64,000 nt of DNA from Cryptomeria japonica (Eukaryota; Streptophyta; Pinopsida; Cupressales; Cupressaceae): assembly GCF_030272615.1 (NCBI RefSeq), contig NC_081414.1, positions 338,252,502 to 338,316,501 on the forward strand. Direction: 5' to 3'. A program made the translations under genes and the position numbers. The stretch's first letter is position 1; each line of letters opens with the position of its first letter. Below, piece by piece: positions 34,797 to 49,063 of the stretch. Below the pieces are notes generated by a model that saw only the letters and a list, made by a program, of their open reading frames with translations, had not been told where the DNA came from and ran no database searches.

Positions 34797-36087
34797 AAAA
34801 TAAGAGGGGAAGACCTCCTTATATACTTTTTCGTCATCAATTATGTTAAATTTTTGATATAGGCCGACATGAAGCAAGGTTTCCTGCTCAAAATTTGGAT
34901 GGGTACAAGGGTTTAAAATAGGGACCAATGGGGATGACCATGGCATGGTTCCATGGTCCTAGTGAGGACCAAGGCACCATGTCTGGTCCTACCCCATATT
35001 TGGGTCGGGGTTAAGGGTCCTAGCAAGGTATAATGTGACATAAAGGCCATTGTTGCACGCTACAAGAATAAATGAGTCTCATATAAGCATAGGGATGAGA
35101 ACACTAAGATGAGGGCCCCAAATGCGGTCAAAATTGCAAAGGGTACAATTTTAGCACACTACACTTTTGTTACTTCCTCAGGATGAGAAAATAGCCCTTA
35201 AGCTCAAAGCCTCAAAAAACACTATAATCCTATCAACCCTTAACCAATAACTTTTGTAACTCTAAATTCACATTTAAAGATAACAAGACAAAGCAGAAAG
35301 TCTTTGTGTTGATATCTACTTACAATTTTATCAACTTTTTCTTAAGAAAACAAAGTAAAGCTCAAAGTCTTTAAATGGTTATCTATGTACCAATTCTACC
35401 TTACAAATGTTGAAATATAACACAAAGTTTACAAAACAATATTTGTTCTACTCTTTAACATTACTTTCTCCACAATTTTTTTTTCTCAATCAAAACAAGA
35501 TTCTACTATAAGAATGACGTAAGAACACTCTCACCATAAACCACAATGAATTTAACACAAATTTTGAATGCCAAAGATGTTTTCTTATTTGATCAAATCT
35601 GCAAAATAACAATATGAACTCAAAGTTTCACTTTTCTCTTCACTTTGGCAAAGTTCTGTTGCATAAGATTAAAGATAAAAATTACAATGAGCACCCTCAT
35701 ATATATAAAAGAGGGGAAATGAGTGAAATTAGGAAAAAACTCAACTAACTATGAATAAGTTAAAAGTAGAGTTCGATTTGACTTAGGACTTGTGCAATCC
35801 TACATGCAAATTTGTATATACAAAATGACACTTGAAGTATCAATTGGAATTACAAAAGGACACTAAACTAGAAATGCATAAAAATGACTAAGTGTATGGA
35901 TCTCCATCTTGAACATTATCATCTCCATTTTTCTTTAGGAAATCTTCATGTTGTTGCAAAGTAGCCTATATTTCAGATTCATCTGGTTGTAGTGTGCGAA
36001 ATCTGGCATCTGGAGTGGAGTGTAGTACCGATTTGAAGAATTCCCAGAGTTGGATAAAAAAGACCTAAAATTGCGAATAGGGGTTAC
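34797..36087. other. No gene seen
   Basis: Non-coding, with A/T-rich direct words such as AAGCTCAAAGTCTTT and no supported feature. Confidence 0.4.
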
Positions 36088-36354
36088 TTTGGTGTAATTT
36101 GGTGTTATAAACCCAAATTACACCAAGAAGGGTGACTTTGATGCAATTCGGGTTTATAAACCTGATATACACCAAAAGGGTGAGTTTGGTGTAATTTGGA
36201 ACCCAATTTACACCAAGAAGGGGGATCTTGGTGCAATTCGGATTTATAAACTCGATTTGCACCAAGAAGGGTTACTTTGGTGCAATTCGGGTTTATAAAC
36301 CTTATTTACACCAAAAATTGGTGTAATTCGGGTTTATAAACCTTATTTACACCA
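36088..36354. repeat. Tandem array of six imperfect palindromes
   Basis: Each unit reads roughly TTGGTGTAATTCGGG, TTTATAAA, CCCGAATTTACACCAA: an inverted repeat of about 40 bases centred on TTTATAAA. Units lie at 36088-36126, 36137-36175, 36185-36216 (the centre is lost), 36227-36266, 36276-36315 and 36318-36354. Most are separated by AAGGGTGACT-like spacers; the period is about 41-49 bases. A transcript of either strand could fold into a row of hairpins. Confidence 0.85.
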
Positions 36355-38476
36355 AAAAAAATAAAAACTAACTCCTAAAAAGACAATTTGCCAAATTTTT
36401 AGATTGACAAATTGAGACTCAAATAAAGATGATTTCTCAAGAGCTTGACTACACATGAGTGGGTTTGACAAGTTCCTCAACATGCATGCTTAGAGGGTGT
36501 GGGCTATGAAACAGACAAATTTTGTAGGGGTTATACCACAATTTGAGCAAGCCAAAATTGAGGATAACAAACCACCGTGTCAAGCAAACAATATCATGGA
36601 AAACACATCTCACTTCATTCCTTGTCTTTGAACAATGTCACACTAAAGATATGATTATCAAAGCTCATCACAAATTGAAATTTGCACTTCTACTTCTTCA
36701 CATACATTGGCATATCATTCAACTCCAGTTCACAATAATCCACACACTAATTCACATATCCACACTACTATTTGTACTAGGTTATTCATTGAAACCCTCA
36801 ATTAGGTTGACCACATACAAAATATACATGAATTACTAAAGTCAGCCACTTGGACCAAAATCACACAATTTTGTCCACTCCAAGAGATAAAGGGGACCCA
36901 AATACATCATGAAACATCTTCCTAAGTTGATTCCAATTAACTTTACATCCTAACACTTCCTCCAAAGATATCAAACGTAATGTGTAGAAAAACACTTAAG
37001 CACATTACCTAATCAGCCCAAAAACCTCACCCTGCACATTACTTAATGTGGATCTGCAAATTACATGGTAAGACCCATATCAACCTTCCAACTCAACCTC
37101 TAATGAATATCTAGACTAAAAGAGTGATCCAAATGCGATAAATCAACTAAGTCGAATAGAGACCAACACAACTGACAATGCTGAACACAGAACAATCATA
37201 ATTGCAGTTGCCAACAAACCAACACTAGAAATATAAACTAGAACATTGCACGAGTCATATGAACATGTCCTCCATGATGCAACACTTGAACCAAAATAGT
37301 GGAGCAATATAAAGCATTCTCCAAACCAATCTTGATAGACAACCTCATTGTTAGCAAACTACCAAAACTTACTTTCATCATTTGACCAACTGAGGACCTA
37401 AAAAATATGATAGTGCAACATCCACAAAATATAGACATTATATCCAGAACCACAACCCATTATCATCAAAAACTGGAGGAATGTAGAGAATTCTCCCATA
37501 AGGACATTAAATACTCTTTCTTGCATATTGTACAACTTCCACTACAGTAGCCTTTTGAAAACACCTCGTACTCATTTAACATCACCGCTAGACAACATAA
37601 AAACATGTGAACACTCATTTACGAACCATATACTACATCTTCACAACTAAACAACTCCAATATCCTTTTCACATTTTTTACCTCAACACACAATCACATA
37701 CCATAGAAACTGTGTCATCAATGACAACAACAAACATGTTTGATAATAACACAGAAACAACATAACTCAAGTTTCCAACAAAGTATCCATCCCACCTATC
37801 TCAAGCCAACCCTCCATACCTTCAATCAACACTCATTCATAAACTTATGTTTTTCAATTGATGAATCAACTCTACTACTAATAATAATAATTTCATACAC
37901 CAAAATCTACTTTGAGTTGGTAGCTTCAGGCCCTATTTGATGAAGTTTTACAAATGTTCAAGAGGATAACCAATACTATTTCCAACCATGTGTATAGAGA
38001 ATCCAACATGGGGTTTTATCTTATATTCAATCAATTTATCGATGTATTGTCATCTTTGGATATGACCTGGATAATTTGAATGAGGTAGGTTGGTAGGGCT
38101 GACCCAATACCTATGCAATTATGGTCCTTAATGATGATGTGACATGACATCTGTAGACTTCACCAACTAGTGGGCATGCACATATTCCGCTTTTATAGCC
38201 TTCAATTCAATCTCCTCTACCTCAAATTTCCATATCCTTGCTACAATGATTGTCACTTAGAATAGCTAAGTGATAGAGAAATCCAACCTATTAATCAACT
38301 CTTGTCTTGTCAATATAGCTTCTATATTGCTCCTATCACAAGGAAAATATTTATATCCATACAAAATGTGTGCAAACTCTATATATCATACTAATTCACT
38401 TATTCCTTTCATTACAATCACCTTTATGGACAAGCCTAGCTCTCTCAGCTAATACTATATACACCTAAAAATGGTC
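36355..38476. other. No gene seen
   Basis: Reading frames on both strands are short and unsupported. There is no LTR edge, primer site or known motif. The sequence has a C/A-rich plus strand. Confidence 0.4.
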
Positions 38477-39491
38477 TGAAGATAATTAATTAAATAAGCA
38501 ATTATTTAATTAATCTCTCCCTCCCCAATTTAATTGAATTCACTAAGCAATTTTGATTAAATTTCCCCTTTCATCTACTTATTAATAAATCTAAGGATTT
38601 ATTTAATAGGTTCATTTCATCCCTTTTAATTAATTAATTCAAATTAATTAGCTCTCTCTATCCAAATTCATTTCTTCTAAATCCCCTAATTAATTAAAAC
38701 AAATCAATTATGAGTTGTTGAGATTAATTATCCTTTTCATATTATTTGAATTTTTAAATTCAAATTCTCCTAACTTCTACCACTCCTAAACCTAACCATT
38801 CCTAAACCTAACCCATTCTACCTATCTCCATGTCCCCTTTCATCCAACATCTTCTAGAACCTTTGTGACACTTGTCGCTAAGTGTTCCCTTTCATCTAAC
38901 CTCTTCTAGAAGCCTCTTGACACTTGTCACCATAGAGATGACAAATGTTCCCTTTAATCCAACCCCCTTTGCCATCCTCCTCCAATTTAACCATTGATAT
39001 CTTCAAATCAATCTTGACCGTTGATTCTTGCCACACCACCCCTAGCCTTGGAAAATCCTATAAATAGACCTCATCTTGGAGTACAAAGGGTCCCAATTTC
39101 ATATCATTCTTGCATATCATTTGATCCTATCGCATTCTCATCTTATGCATTGTTATAGGCATCTAGCTTATAGTTTATTAGTTTTAGCAATGTTATCATG
39201 CTCAATTTTAGCTTAAATCTTAGCTTAATCATGCTAGATCAATCATTCATGTAGCTTAATCATGCTATTCTTTCTAATATCATGCATTTTCATCTTTCAA
39301 ACCCTCCATCTAGGTGTAATCAAGTCACTGGAATATGCATAATCAGATCTAAGAGCATTTTTCATACTCGCATTTACTAGGAGGCAATAAGTTAATTAGC
39401 TATGGTTTTGTCTTTCTTTGATTTAAATCTTCTAACCATGCTTGTAATGATTTATTGAGTGCATTGTGGTTGTAGGTACAGGTACACTTCA
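38477..39491 (+). repeat. Probable gypsy-type LTR (solo or orphan), plus orientation
   Basis: It has the same layout as the gypsy LTRs at 9986-11399 and 58384-59588 read in their own direction: an AT-rich start full of TTAATTAATT, then GACACTTGTCA words, a CCATTGAT block, and CTATAAATAG (39058-39067) about 430 bases from the end. Ends are estimates. No primer site follows, so it is either solo or truncated. Confidence 0.5.
39058..39067 (+). promoter_or_regulatory. TATA box in the gypsy-type LTR
   Basis: CTATAAATAG followed by ACCTC, placed as in the other gypsy LTRs of the window. Confidence 0.5.
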
Positions 39492-39900
39492 CAGAGCACG
39501 ACAGATACAAGATACAACTAAATGTGATTACAAATGACCCAGGTCATAAGTTTCTTGGAATTCATATTTTTGTCATAGATAAAGTAAACCACAAGATATA
39601 TATATATATATATATACCCCAATTTGACTTTTGAGTCCTTGATGCCAAATGAGCTTTCTTGGCCTCATTACTGATTAGTGCATGAAGTTGGTACATTCCT
39701 AGTCCCTAAAGACAATTTTGAAATCCATTAAGATGGTTCTTGATAAATAAATTTTTTTGTAGATGAGTGTTACTGGTTTAACACAAATATTTCATCAAGA
39801 TTTGTTGCCTCACTACTAGAGATTTGGGTGAGACAAATGTTATAGTGCTAGCACTAGTTCATGAAATGGAGAAGGCCTAATTCCTCATAGATTTAGAAGA
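39492..39900. other. No gene; AT microsatellite at 39596-39616
   Basis: About ten AT dinucleotides at 39596-39616 in otherwise unassigned sequence. Confidence 0.5.
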
Positions 39901-41958
39901 TGTGGTATTTGTTGTCACAAAAGTTTTCACCCTTGTTGAACACTAATGCCCAACAAACTTGTGAAACATGGAAACAACCTACAAGTGTGGGACTTGACAA
40001 GAGAAGTTGAGTCTTCAGAGAAGGCCGACTTCCTTTCAGGGTGCAGTGGTAAACCAAACCAACACCTATAAAAATTACTCCTAAACCCATTATAACCACT
40101 TGCAGAGGAAAAGGGAGAAAGAATGCTGAAAATGAAAGAGGTGATGCACCAAGATCAGAATTGGTCTTTCCCTGCCTATGGTTGCGCAAAGCATCAATAG
40201 AAACTACCCAAAGCATACACAAATCTCTAACTTGACTAGTCTCCTAAAGATTCACATGAAGGTTACAATTCATAATGTGTCAAAAGAAAAGAACATTCAC
40301 AATGTAACACCTATGAGCCAAATTAACACAATCAAAAAATATAGAAACAAAGAAAACATTCAGATATAGAGGCATATCAATATTACATAGGATATCTAAA
40401 AGAGATAAGGCAAAATAAGTAGCTTTACTAATGCAAGGAAAGGCTAAATTACAAATACATAAAACATGAATTCTATATGAGAGTGAAAGGGAGAAGAACC
40501 CTGAAAAATATGTTACAAATTTTCCTTTATAGCTCAGGCATAGCTCTAATTGAGCATAGGACTCATAAACCCTAATTGACAAGGGTTAGGTTATCGTAGG
40601 AGTATTAGATATGGATTAGATGGAATATCTGATTGTTGTGTCTTGGAAAAGATCCTTAGGATGGGAAAATCAATGTTATAGTCAAAGAGGGCATGAAATC
40701 CCTAACATCTAAGAATTTTTGCATGTAGATGGCATCAAAATATGCTTTGTTAGACCAAAATATTGACTTTGAGCAATAAATGGGCATGGGTAGCATCAAT
40801 AAGTTTTTGTAGAGCCTTGATAGACTAATGGGTATCATCATGCATTGGTTGGAAGTGGTTGGAGCACAATCAGATCAGATCTAGCCTGCCAATGATGTCA
40901 AAAAAGAATTTTGACCATCAAGTCGACAACTACCTTGAGCACCTATTTGAAATTAAACATTTAGATGAACTTTGAATTGAACATTTTGATCATGCCATCA
41001 TACGCAAATGGACGACTAAGATGCATTAGAAAAATACTCATTATGGGTGTTCAAAATATTGCCATTGATCTGCATCAGATAAGGGTCCCACCATTTTACC
41101 TAAGTGACCTCTGTAGATGGAAAAAATTCTTGGAAACTTGTTGAGGATAGAAAAAAGCCCCCCTCCAAGACACTTGGAGAACCATAGAAAGAGAACTATC
41201 CTCTTGGGAACTCGCTGAGACAAGAAAAGGTCTCTCAATGAGTTCCAAGCAACTCCTCTGTCATGTCGCTTGGTCTTCTCAAACACTCGCCAAGGTGAAG
41301 AAAAGACTTGGGTGATCTGAGGGTACACTAACACCTCCACCTTTCAAAATAAACTCGAGACTCAACAAGAGCCAAGAAATAACTCATTGAGTACCTGAGC
41401 TACAAACTATTGATACTCCACACAAAAGAAAACACAACTCGGAGCTTAGTGAAATGCTTCAAATATTTCATCATCCCGAGTTGTCCTCGTTAGCAAGGCA
41501 CAACCCCAAACGGAACCCCGAAAGCTCAGAAGTTCGAGAACTCATTGAGATGGGAAAAAAACTCCAACGAGTTCTGAGAAACAATATGGCATAAGATGGC
41601 TTAAAATGAATTTTAAGAATGTGTACATAAGTTATGTCCCTAGGACATGGTGGGGACGGGGACAAACATGAGGCACACAAATAATTAAAACTAAAGAAGA
41701 GTGGACAACCCTGTCTATAGCAGGTCAAAACGGGGCCAGTTCTGAGATTTTTGTGAGGGCTCTAATCAATGATGCCTAAGTCAAATGACTGACTGAGTAG
41801 TTCAATAGAAGAAAAGAACACCAGGATAGAATGACTAAGGCAAGATGTCTCAAGGATTTAGGGTTTAAGACCTAGGCAAAAGTGCAAGAGGGTTTTACCC
41901 ATTGAAGGTATCTCAGGTCGGTTATTGTATGGCTATGGTTGACACAAAAATGTCAACA
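39901..41958 (-). repeat. 3' LTR of the pol-less element
   Basis: Shares with 44272-46355 blocks such as CCCTTGTTGAACACTAATG, CACTTGCAGAGGAAAAGGGA and AGGATAGAATGA near the end. Confidence 0.7.
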
Positions 41959-44247
41959 TTTTTGGTGACTCATAGGGGATGCAAGCTTTCTTGGCATATA
42001 AATCAGCAGCCTTGGATAGTCCATTGGGCAAAGAGTCATAATCAGACCTGCAAGCATAATGAATTAGTCTTGCCTCTATAACCTGTAAAAGATCAAAACC
42101 TTGCCATTCCAAAGAGGAATAGCCTATTCTCAAGCACTTATTGGAAAACAAGAAACAATAATCTAATTATGTACATTGCCTTTCACAAAAGAAATCAAAC
42201 AAGTCCATCGATTGGCTTATCAAAGTAGTTGCCTTTCCTGACTAACTTTTGATCGTTTCCATGCTTGCGGTCAATAATTCCAAAAGATAAAAATGATAGG
42301 CTTCCAACAGGATATTGAAATGCCTTCCAAAACTTCATAACAAAGAAGCTTACCCATGTTTGATTATTGTCCTCCTGAGATGAATGGGTGAGCATAACTT
42401 GTTCTCCTTGATGCTCAACTTCATGCTCAAAGATAAGCATGACTAGGGATGACTTGTAGGTTTGAGTTAGATGCTCGATAGGGAATCCCCTTGAAGAGAC
42501 CAGATTTAAGCCATCATCATAGGCCTCCCTCTTGTAGATTACCCCCTTTATATTCCGTTGATTGAAAAAATAAAATTATCTGTTGTTGTTGATCTAATGA
42601 AAGAAAAGGCACCTTTGAAATATGCCTCTATTGTTCATGATCCATTGCCTTTAATATAAATACAAGATCCTCCACCTCCTCCTCATAGAATTCATGATTT
42701 AACTCTTTGGAAGGTGTCAACTTAGTGTCCAATTTTGAACAAAAACACTCCAGGTCATCCCAAAAAGAATCCTCCCCATATTCTTATTCACTCCTCTACA
42801 TAATAGTATTGGATTTGGCTTTGTTGCAGCTCTCTTGAAGATATCCTAATTTTGGAATAGGAGTGATCTTGGGGTCTTCCATGACACAACAACCCTCCTA
42901 ACTTCTAGAGGACAAGATAGGCTCCCTACCTAATTTAGGCTTGGTTATAGCATCATTCATGGGTTGGGGAAAAAAATTACACACATTAGCCTCTTCATAC
43001 TCATGAACAAGACTATCCTCATGATCTCCCTCCACCTTAGGTTCATGCACATGTTCCTTGTGATTATCAACATCACCCTACTATACAAGGACCACCATTG
43101 ATGTGGGTGTATAAAATTCCTTCTCCTCATGAACAACAAAGAAAGGAAGATAATCAAATGAGAGGACCAATTCCTCTTCTTTACTTTCACACTCCTCTTG
43201 TCCAATGACCTGATGTTGCAATTGATTATTCTCAATAACTCTTTGTAGTAAGTTTGATTCATCTTCCTCATGTTGAATGTAAGAACCATCCGCAGTCCAT
43301 ACAACAAGTCCACATTTTAAAAGGGAAATAGTGGTAGGACAAGAAGGTCTAGGTGGTGGGGAAAAGGGCAAAAGGAATCAAGAGGTCTGAATAGTGGGTT
43401 GATAGCCTCTAAAACTTGGAATCTCAAATTTGGGGCTTTCTTGAATAGATTTTTCAAAAAAAAAATGAAATAGAGGAGGGTTCCTAAAACTTTGAATTTT
43501 ACATTTGGGAGACTTAGGAGACTCACTATGTCTAAAGCTTGGAAATTTATGCTCACGGACCTCTCCCTTCATGTGCAAATTTGGAACACAAGGGAAAACT
43601 TGAGCCTCTAGCTTTTGCATTTTAGAAAACAAAAGCCCACTTGTTCCCACTTAACAACTACCTCCCTTGCAAGATCCTCCTCATATTGCCTCCTTTGGGC
43701 CTCCAAATATTTCTCATAAAGATGGGCTTGATAAAACAACTCCTTATGTTGCAAATCCAACTCCTGCTACCTCATTATATAATCTAGTTGCTCTCTCAAG
43801 TTTAGCGTCATTTTTTATATATCTGCAACTCTCTCTCTTTCATCATTTGAGATCTGATTGGGCTACCAAGAAGGTTGAGCAGGGGAGGGAGGGTGGCAAT
43901 CATTATGAAAACAATAACCTACTGCTAGAGAAAAGTTGTTTGGGTTGAAACTAGGAGTAGTCCTAGTTTCATCTTGTTGGTAAGGAAGGGAAAAACAACT
44001 TGCATTTTCATAAAATGGATGGGGATAGAAGATATACACTTGATATGTATTCATGATAAAGCATTTGGAAGAGAAAGAACTTGTTTAAAGAAATTCTTAA
44101 AAGAGCACACAGATCTACTCAACCAGAGACAAATAACATACCATCAGATTTGCCAATTAATAATAGAGTTTCTAGGTGCTTGAAAGATACCTCTCCAAGG
44201 CTGAATACACTGAAGAACACACCAAATCTTTAGTTTGATGAAAAACA
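41959..44247 (-). other. Interior of the pol-less element; weak coding traces
   Basis: On the minus strand a few stretches look once-coding but share no frame: EVEHQGEQVMLTHSSQEDNN and YPVGSLSFLSFGIIDRKHG (about 42430-42250), and an acidic stretch with ECESKEEELVLSFDY (about 43200). I recognise no family. No Gag zinc knuckle, protease or RT motif is present. Confidence 0.4.
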
Positions 44248-44266
44248 GGTCCCAGTGGATGTGCCA
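44248..44266 (-). other. Primer-binding-site-like sequence
   Basis: Minus strand TGGCACATCCACTGGGACC, five bases from the LTR edge. It matches the element at 63705-63723 (TGGCACGCCTGATGGGACC) at 15 of 19 positions. Confidence 0.55.
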
Positions 44267-44271
44267 AAAAT

Positions 44272-46355
44272 TGTGGTATGACTAGTGGCTTGGATTGGAA
44301 CTATCTAGTGAATGGATTTTTCTTGAATGCTTTAAGAGACTTATCCCATCGGGCATGCCAAAAACCATTGTCAAAAAATTTTGCACCCTTGTTGAACACT
44401 AATGGCCACCAACCTTGTGAAACATGGAAAAAACCACTAAGTGTGGGGTTTGACAAGTGAGGTTGAGTCTTCAGAGAAGGTTGACTTCCTTTCTAATCAA
44501 GGTGCAATGTTGAATCGACCCAACACCTATAAAACTTAAACTCGTAAACCTATTATAACCACTTGCAGAGGAAAAGGGAGACAAAATCCTAAAAATGAAA
44601 TAGGTGATGCACCAAGCCCTACCCAAAGCATACCAAAATCTCTAACTTGACCAATATCCTAAAGATTCACATGAAGGTTACAATGCATAAGGTGTCAAAA
44701 GGAAAGAACATTCACAATGTAGCACCTATGAGCCAAATTAACACAATCAAATAATCTGAAAACAAAGAAAAGCATTCAGATACAAAGACATATCAATCTT
44801 ACATTGGATATCTGAAAGAGATAAGGCAAAATAAATAGCTTTATTAATGCAAGGCTAAATTATAGATATAGAAAAAATGAATTCTATATGAGAATCAAAG
44901 GGATCTAAGAACCCTAAAAAAATGTTACAAATTTGCCTTTACAACCTAGGCATAACTCTGATTGAGCATTGGACCCAGAAACCGTAATCGACTAGGGTTA
45001 GGTTACAATAGGAGTATGAGATATGGATCAAATGGAAGATCCTATTGTTGCATGTTGGAGCAGATCCTTAGGACAAGGAAATCAATGTTACAGTCAAGAG
45101 GGCATGAAATCCCTAACGTCCAGGCAGTTTTGGACTTAAATAGTATCAAAATATGCTATGTTAGACTCGAACGTTGACTGTGAGCAATAAATGGGTATGG
45201 GCAGCATCAAGAAGCATCTACAGAGCCTCAATGGAGTAATGGACATCGTCCTACATCGACTGGAAGTGTTTGAAGCATAATTGGATCAGATCTGACCTAC
45301 TGACAATGTCAAAAAAGCATTTCAACCATCAAGTCAACTACTACCCCGAGCACATGTTTGAAATTAAACGTTCAGATGAACTTTGAGTGCGAACCTTTGG
45401 ATCATGCCTTCATGCACAAATGGACAACTAGGATGCATCAGAAAAATCCTCATAATGGGCGATTAAAATATTATCGTTGATCTGCATTAGATAAGGACCC
45501 CACCATTTTCCCTAAGTCACCTCTGTAGCTAGAAAAAATCTCAAAAACTCACTAAGGCAAGAAAACAACCCCCCACCAAGACACCTAGCGAACCGCATAG
45601 AAAGAGAACCCTTGCCAGTTATCCTCTTGGGAACCCACTAAGACAAGAAAAGGCCTCTCAACAAGTTCTGAGTAACTCCTCTGTCATGTCGATTGGTCTT
45701 CTCAGACACTCACCAAGGTGAAGAAAAGACTTGGGCATGCTAAGGGCACACTAACACATGTGCCTTTCAAAAGAAACTCGGGACTCGACAAGATCCAAGA
45801 AATAGCTCACCGAGTACCAGAGTTACAAACTATTGATACTCTGTACGAAAGGAAACACAACTCAGAGCTTGGGAAAATGCTTCAAAATATTTCATTGAGT
45901 CTTGAGTTGTCCCTGTCAGCAAGGAAATTCGGGAGCTCGCTGAGATAGAAAAGAGAATCCAACAAGTTCCAAGAAACAATGAGGAATAAGACAGATTAAA
46001 ATGACTTTTGAGCACATGCACATAAGTTATGTCCCTAGGCCATCATGTGGATAAGGTCAAACACAAGGCACAAAAATAATTACAACTAAAGAGGAGCAGA
46101 TAACCTTGTTGGTATCAGGTGAAATGAGGTCGGTTTTGGGATGTTTGAGAGGGCTCCCACCAGTCATGCCTAAGTGAAATGACCAATTGAGTAGGTCAAC
46201 AAAAGAAAAGAATGCCAGGATAGAATGAATAAGGCAAGATGTCTCAAGGGTTTAGGGTTTAAGACCTAGGCAAAAATGTAGGAGGGTTTTATCCATTGAA
46301 GGTATCTCAAGCCGATTATTTGCATGGATAAGGTTGGCATAAAAAAATGTCAACA
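44272..46355 (-). repeat. 5' LTR of the pol-less element
   Basis: Right-hand copy of the ~2-kb direct repeat; ends AATGTCAACA at 46355. Confidence 0.7.
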
Positions 46356-48086
46356 ATATTCATGCGTAATTTAGGTGTGGGAATTCCTAGCCTCAACGAC
46401 ATCCCCTACTTTCTCAGCAATGGTGTACTAATGGTTTGGTTCCTCTTCCTTGAAAACTTCAAGTCTATTACATTGTTGCAACACCATTGTCAAGCGATGG
46501 AAGGCTGCTCCTTTATGAAGAAAATCATTGATATTGAACCCACCTCTAACATAGAAAGGATTCAATATTTTATGCGAATGGTGGTGAAGGAATGACATGG
46601 AGAGGAGAAACCCCCCTAATTGGATAACGAGTCATATGCCTTTTACGAACTTTCTACTACTTTTTTGTTTTGATCTTTGTTCATAAAAGCTTTTGACATA
46701 TTGTGATACTTAGTTTTATCTACTCATTTTAGGAGCTATTTTTTCGTTCATCCTCATTTACACTTACTAGCATATTGTTGTTATTCCAAATTGTACAAAC
46801 TTTATTACATATTAATACAAATAATAGATAAAAGAAACTCTACACACAACCTCCATGTAAAACACTTAATATATAAGAGATACAAAACTTAAAACCATCA
46901 AATTCCAATTAGAAACCCATTTTAAAAAAAATGATGTACTCAAAGAGATCTATGCAATAATCACCCCAATAGATGATCTAAATAACCAATTTTTTTTATT
47001 TTGGCCGAAAACTAATCCTATAGCCTATAAATTAATATTTTATATCTAAAAATCATTGTATCCCTTTACAAATTTACATTCTATTTGGGCCCCTACTTTA
47101 GCATGCTCTTTCCTAGATTATTTTAAGCTAATTTGGCTCCTACATTACCCTATAATCTTAATTATTAATCCTACAATGTCACTATCAAATACTCAAATTA
47201 GGACTTGATTTAACATCACAAACCCTAATACTTGCGACTCCCTTTTGGAGGTCCCATTTTGGTGGGACTAGGGTGCCCATCACACATCTCTCACCAAAAT
47301 TTCCTAAAATTATAGCTATTGCTAGTGTCATCCTTCATAGTTTGAGTTTTGGTCACGATTTTTCGTACTTGACAATTTTATATTTTCCTAAACTTAAAAA
47401 TACCTCGAGTGTGAACCCTATATAAAATAATCTTTTATCATTCATAAAGTCTAATACTTTCTATGATTTTATGAGTTCCCAAATTAAGATCAAGGAAGAA
47501 TCCTCGATTTGAGCATATTGAGTAACAAGCTACACCAACCTACATTCAAGTATGATTTCATGATTGATTGTGTTATATTTATCATGTTATTGCATTAAAA
47601 CTTGGAGGACTTGTCTAAAGAGAATTGCATGACCTCCATTATCATTCTTAAGGTATAATATTTTCTATTCAACATTTTAATTATGATTTACCCTTTGTCC
47701 TCCCTAAGGACAAGCTCTCTTTTCATTGACCATAATTGTTGTGGAGATAGAAAAACTAACATGGTGTTTGACTTAGGCAAGCCCCTATACAACACAACCA
47801 TTTTCCACTATTTTTAGGTGTGCAAGTTCAGAACCGATATGAGAGGAGGTTACAAGAGTGCAAATCAGACTAAGACATCAATTCCCTATTTCAAACAAGT
47901 AGAAAATTCCAAACTAGGGTGCCTAACATCCATGTTCAACACTTTTGGAAAATATTTTTGGAAAATAGAACTACATGACATCTTGATTGCATTTTTGAAC
48001 CTTTCTATCAGTTTGGACACCCTTGGGACTGGGATGCCCAACACATTAGTCTAGCACTTTTGGCTCCATATTGCAACTACAAGTCC
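46356..48086. other. No gene seen
   Basis: AT-rich sequence with only short unsupported frames. Confidence 0.4.
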
Positions 48087-49063
48087 TGTTGGTATTATGG
48101 ATGTGTTGCATTGGTTTTGTCAATGATGTCAACGATTGTCAACACTTGAGAACACTTATGCTTGTGGACATCTTTGGTTATGTTCACCGACATGTTTAGT
48201 GACTTATGCACAATCACCAATATCTAGTTCACCGACAGGTTATATTGTTCATCGGCACTGAGGATGATCTGTTATCATCTGGAGATTAATTGGTTATGTC
48301 AAATACATTGTTTGGACACTTGGTGATGATTTGATTATTGGTACAAATGAGTTTGCATATTTGTTGTTATCGGCAAATAGGTCTAGGTTATGGACCGGCA
48401 AGCATTATCTATTCCAGATTAGCACGACACGTTATGGAGATGTTTTATTGATTGGTTATTGTTGTAAATGCATTGAGCCGACATGATGCATCACATATTG
48501 ATTCATTTGTAATTGATTTAATTGTAATGTTCTTAGTGAGCCGACCTACACATTTGGTCTTAGGTTTTGGTATATATGTAAGATCTCATTTGTGAGATTA
48601 AATATAGAAAAGGAGAGGAAAAAGGATTGTAATAAGGTATATGTGAATATAAGCAGAGCTATACATGCAGACATCATTTGAAGATTCAAGGAAGGTATGA
48701 AGAAGACAATCAGAGCTTAACTGATACTGAATCCAGCATATGAAAATGCTATTTTGAGCAGTACATTATCATTGGAATTTAACTATCCAATTGTGGTCAG
48801 TGTGACTCCCATTTTGTGATTGAGCAGTGAGCTCTAGGCAGTTGGCCTTTCTGCATGTGCAGACCCCATTTGTACACACATACTATCTGTAGTAGTATCA
48901 TTTGATTGTGGGTAAGGTTTCCCATCGTGGTTTTTCCCCTTACAGGGTTTCCACATACAAATAACTATGTTATGTGTTGTGTATGTTATTTGTCTTTCTA
49001 TTTCATGCATTAAACTTTACCGGTACTGTTATTAACTGCTAAACTGTCTATCAGCATTAAGTT

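Larger units (their letters stand above)
39901..46355 (-). mobile_element. Pol-less LTR element with ~2-kb LTRs
   Basis: Direct repeats 39901-41958 and 44272-46355 share start (TGTGGTAT) and end (TGTCAACA), and align throughout with moderate divergence and an ~85-base gap near the start of the left copy. A primer-site-like sequence lies on the minus strand next to the right copy, so transcription ran right to left. Only 2.3 kb lie between the repeats and no retroviral enzyme motif is found. The primer site resembles that of the element at 58384-64000. Flanking 5-bp sequences (GAAGA, ATATT) do not match, so either an edge is wrong or the copy was rearranged. Confidence 0.7.

Noticed and set aside
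34434-34862. Hydrophobic membrane-protein-like reading frame
   Set aside because: It lies mostly inside an LTR (34342-34796) and is T-rich by composition.
36088-36354. CRISPR-like array
   Set aside because: Units are palindromes with short, similar spacers in plant DNA; spacers are not unique and there are no cas genes.
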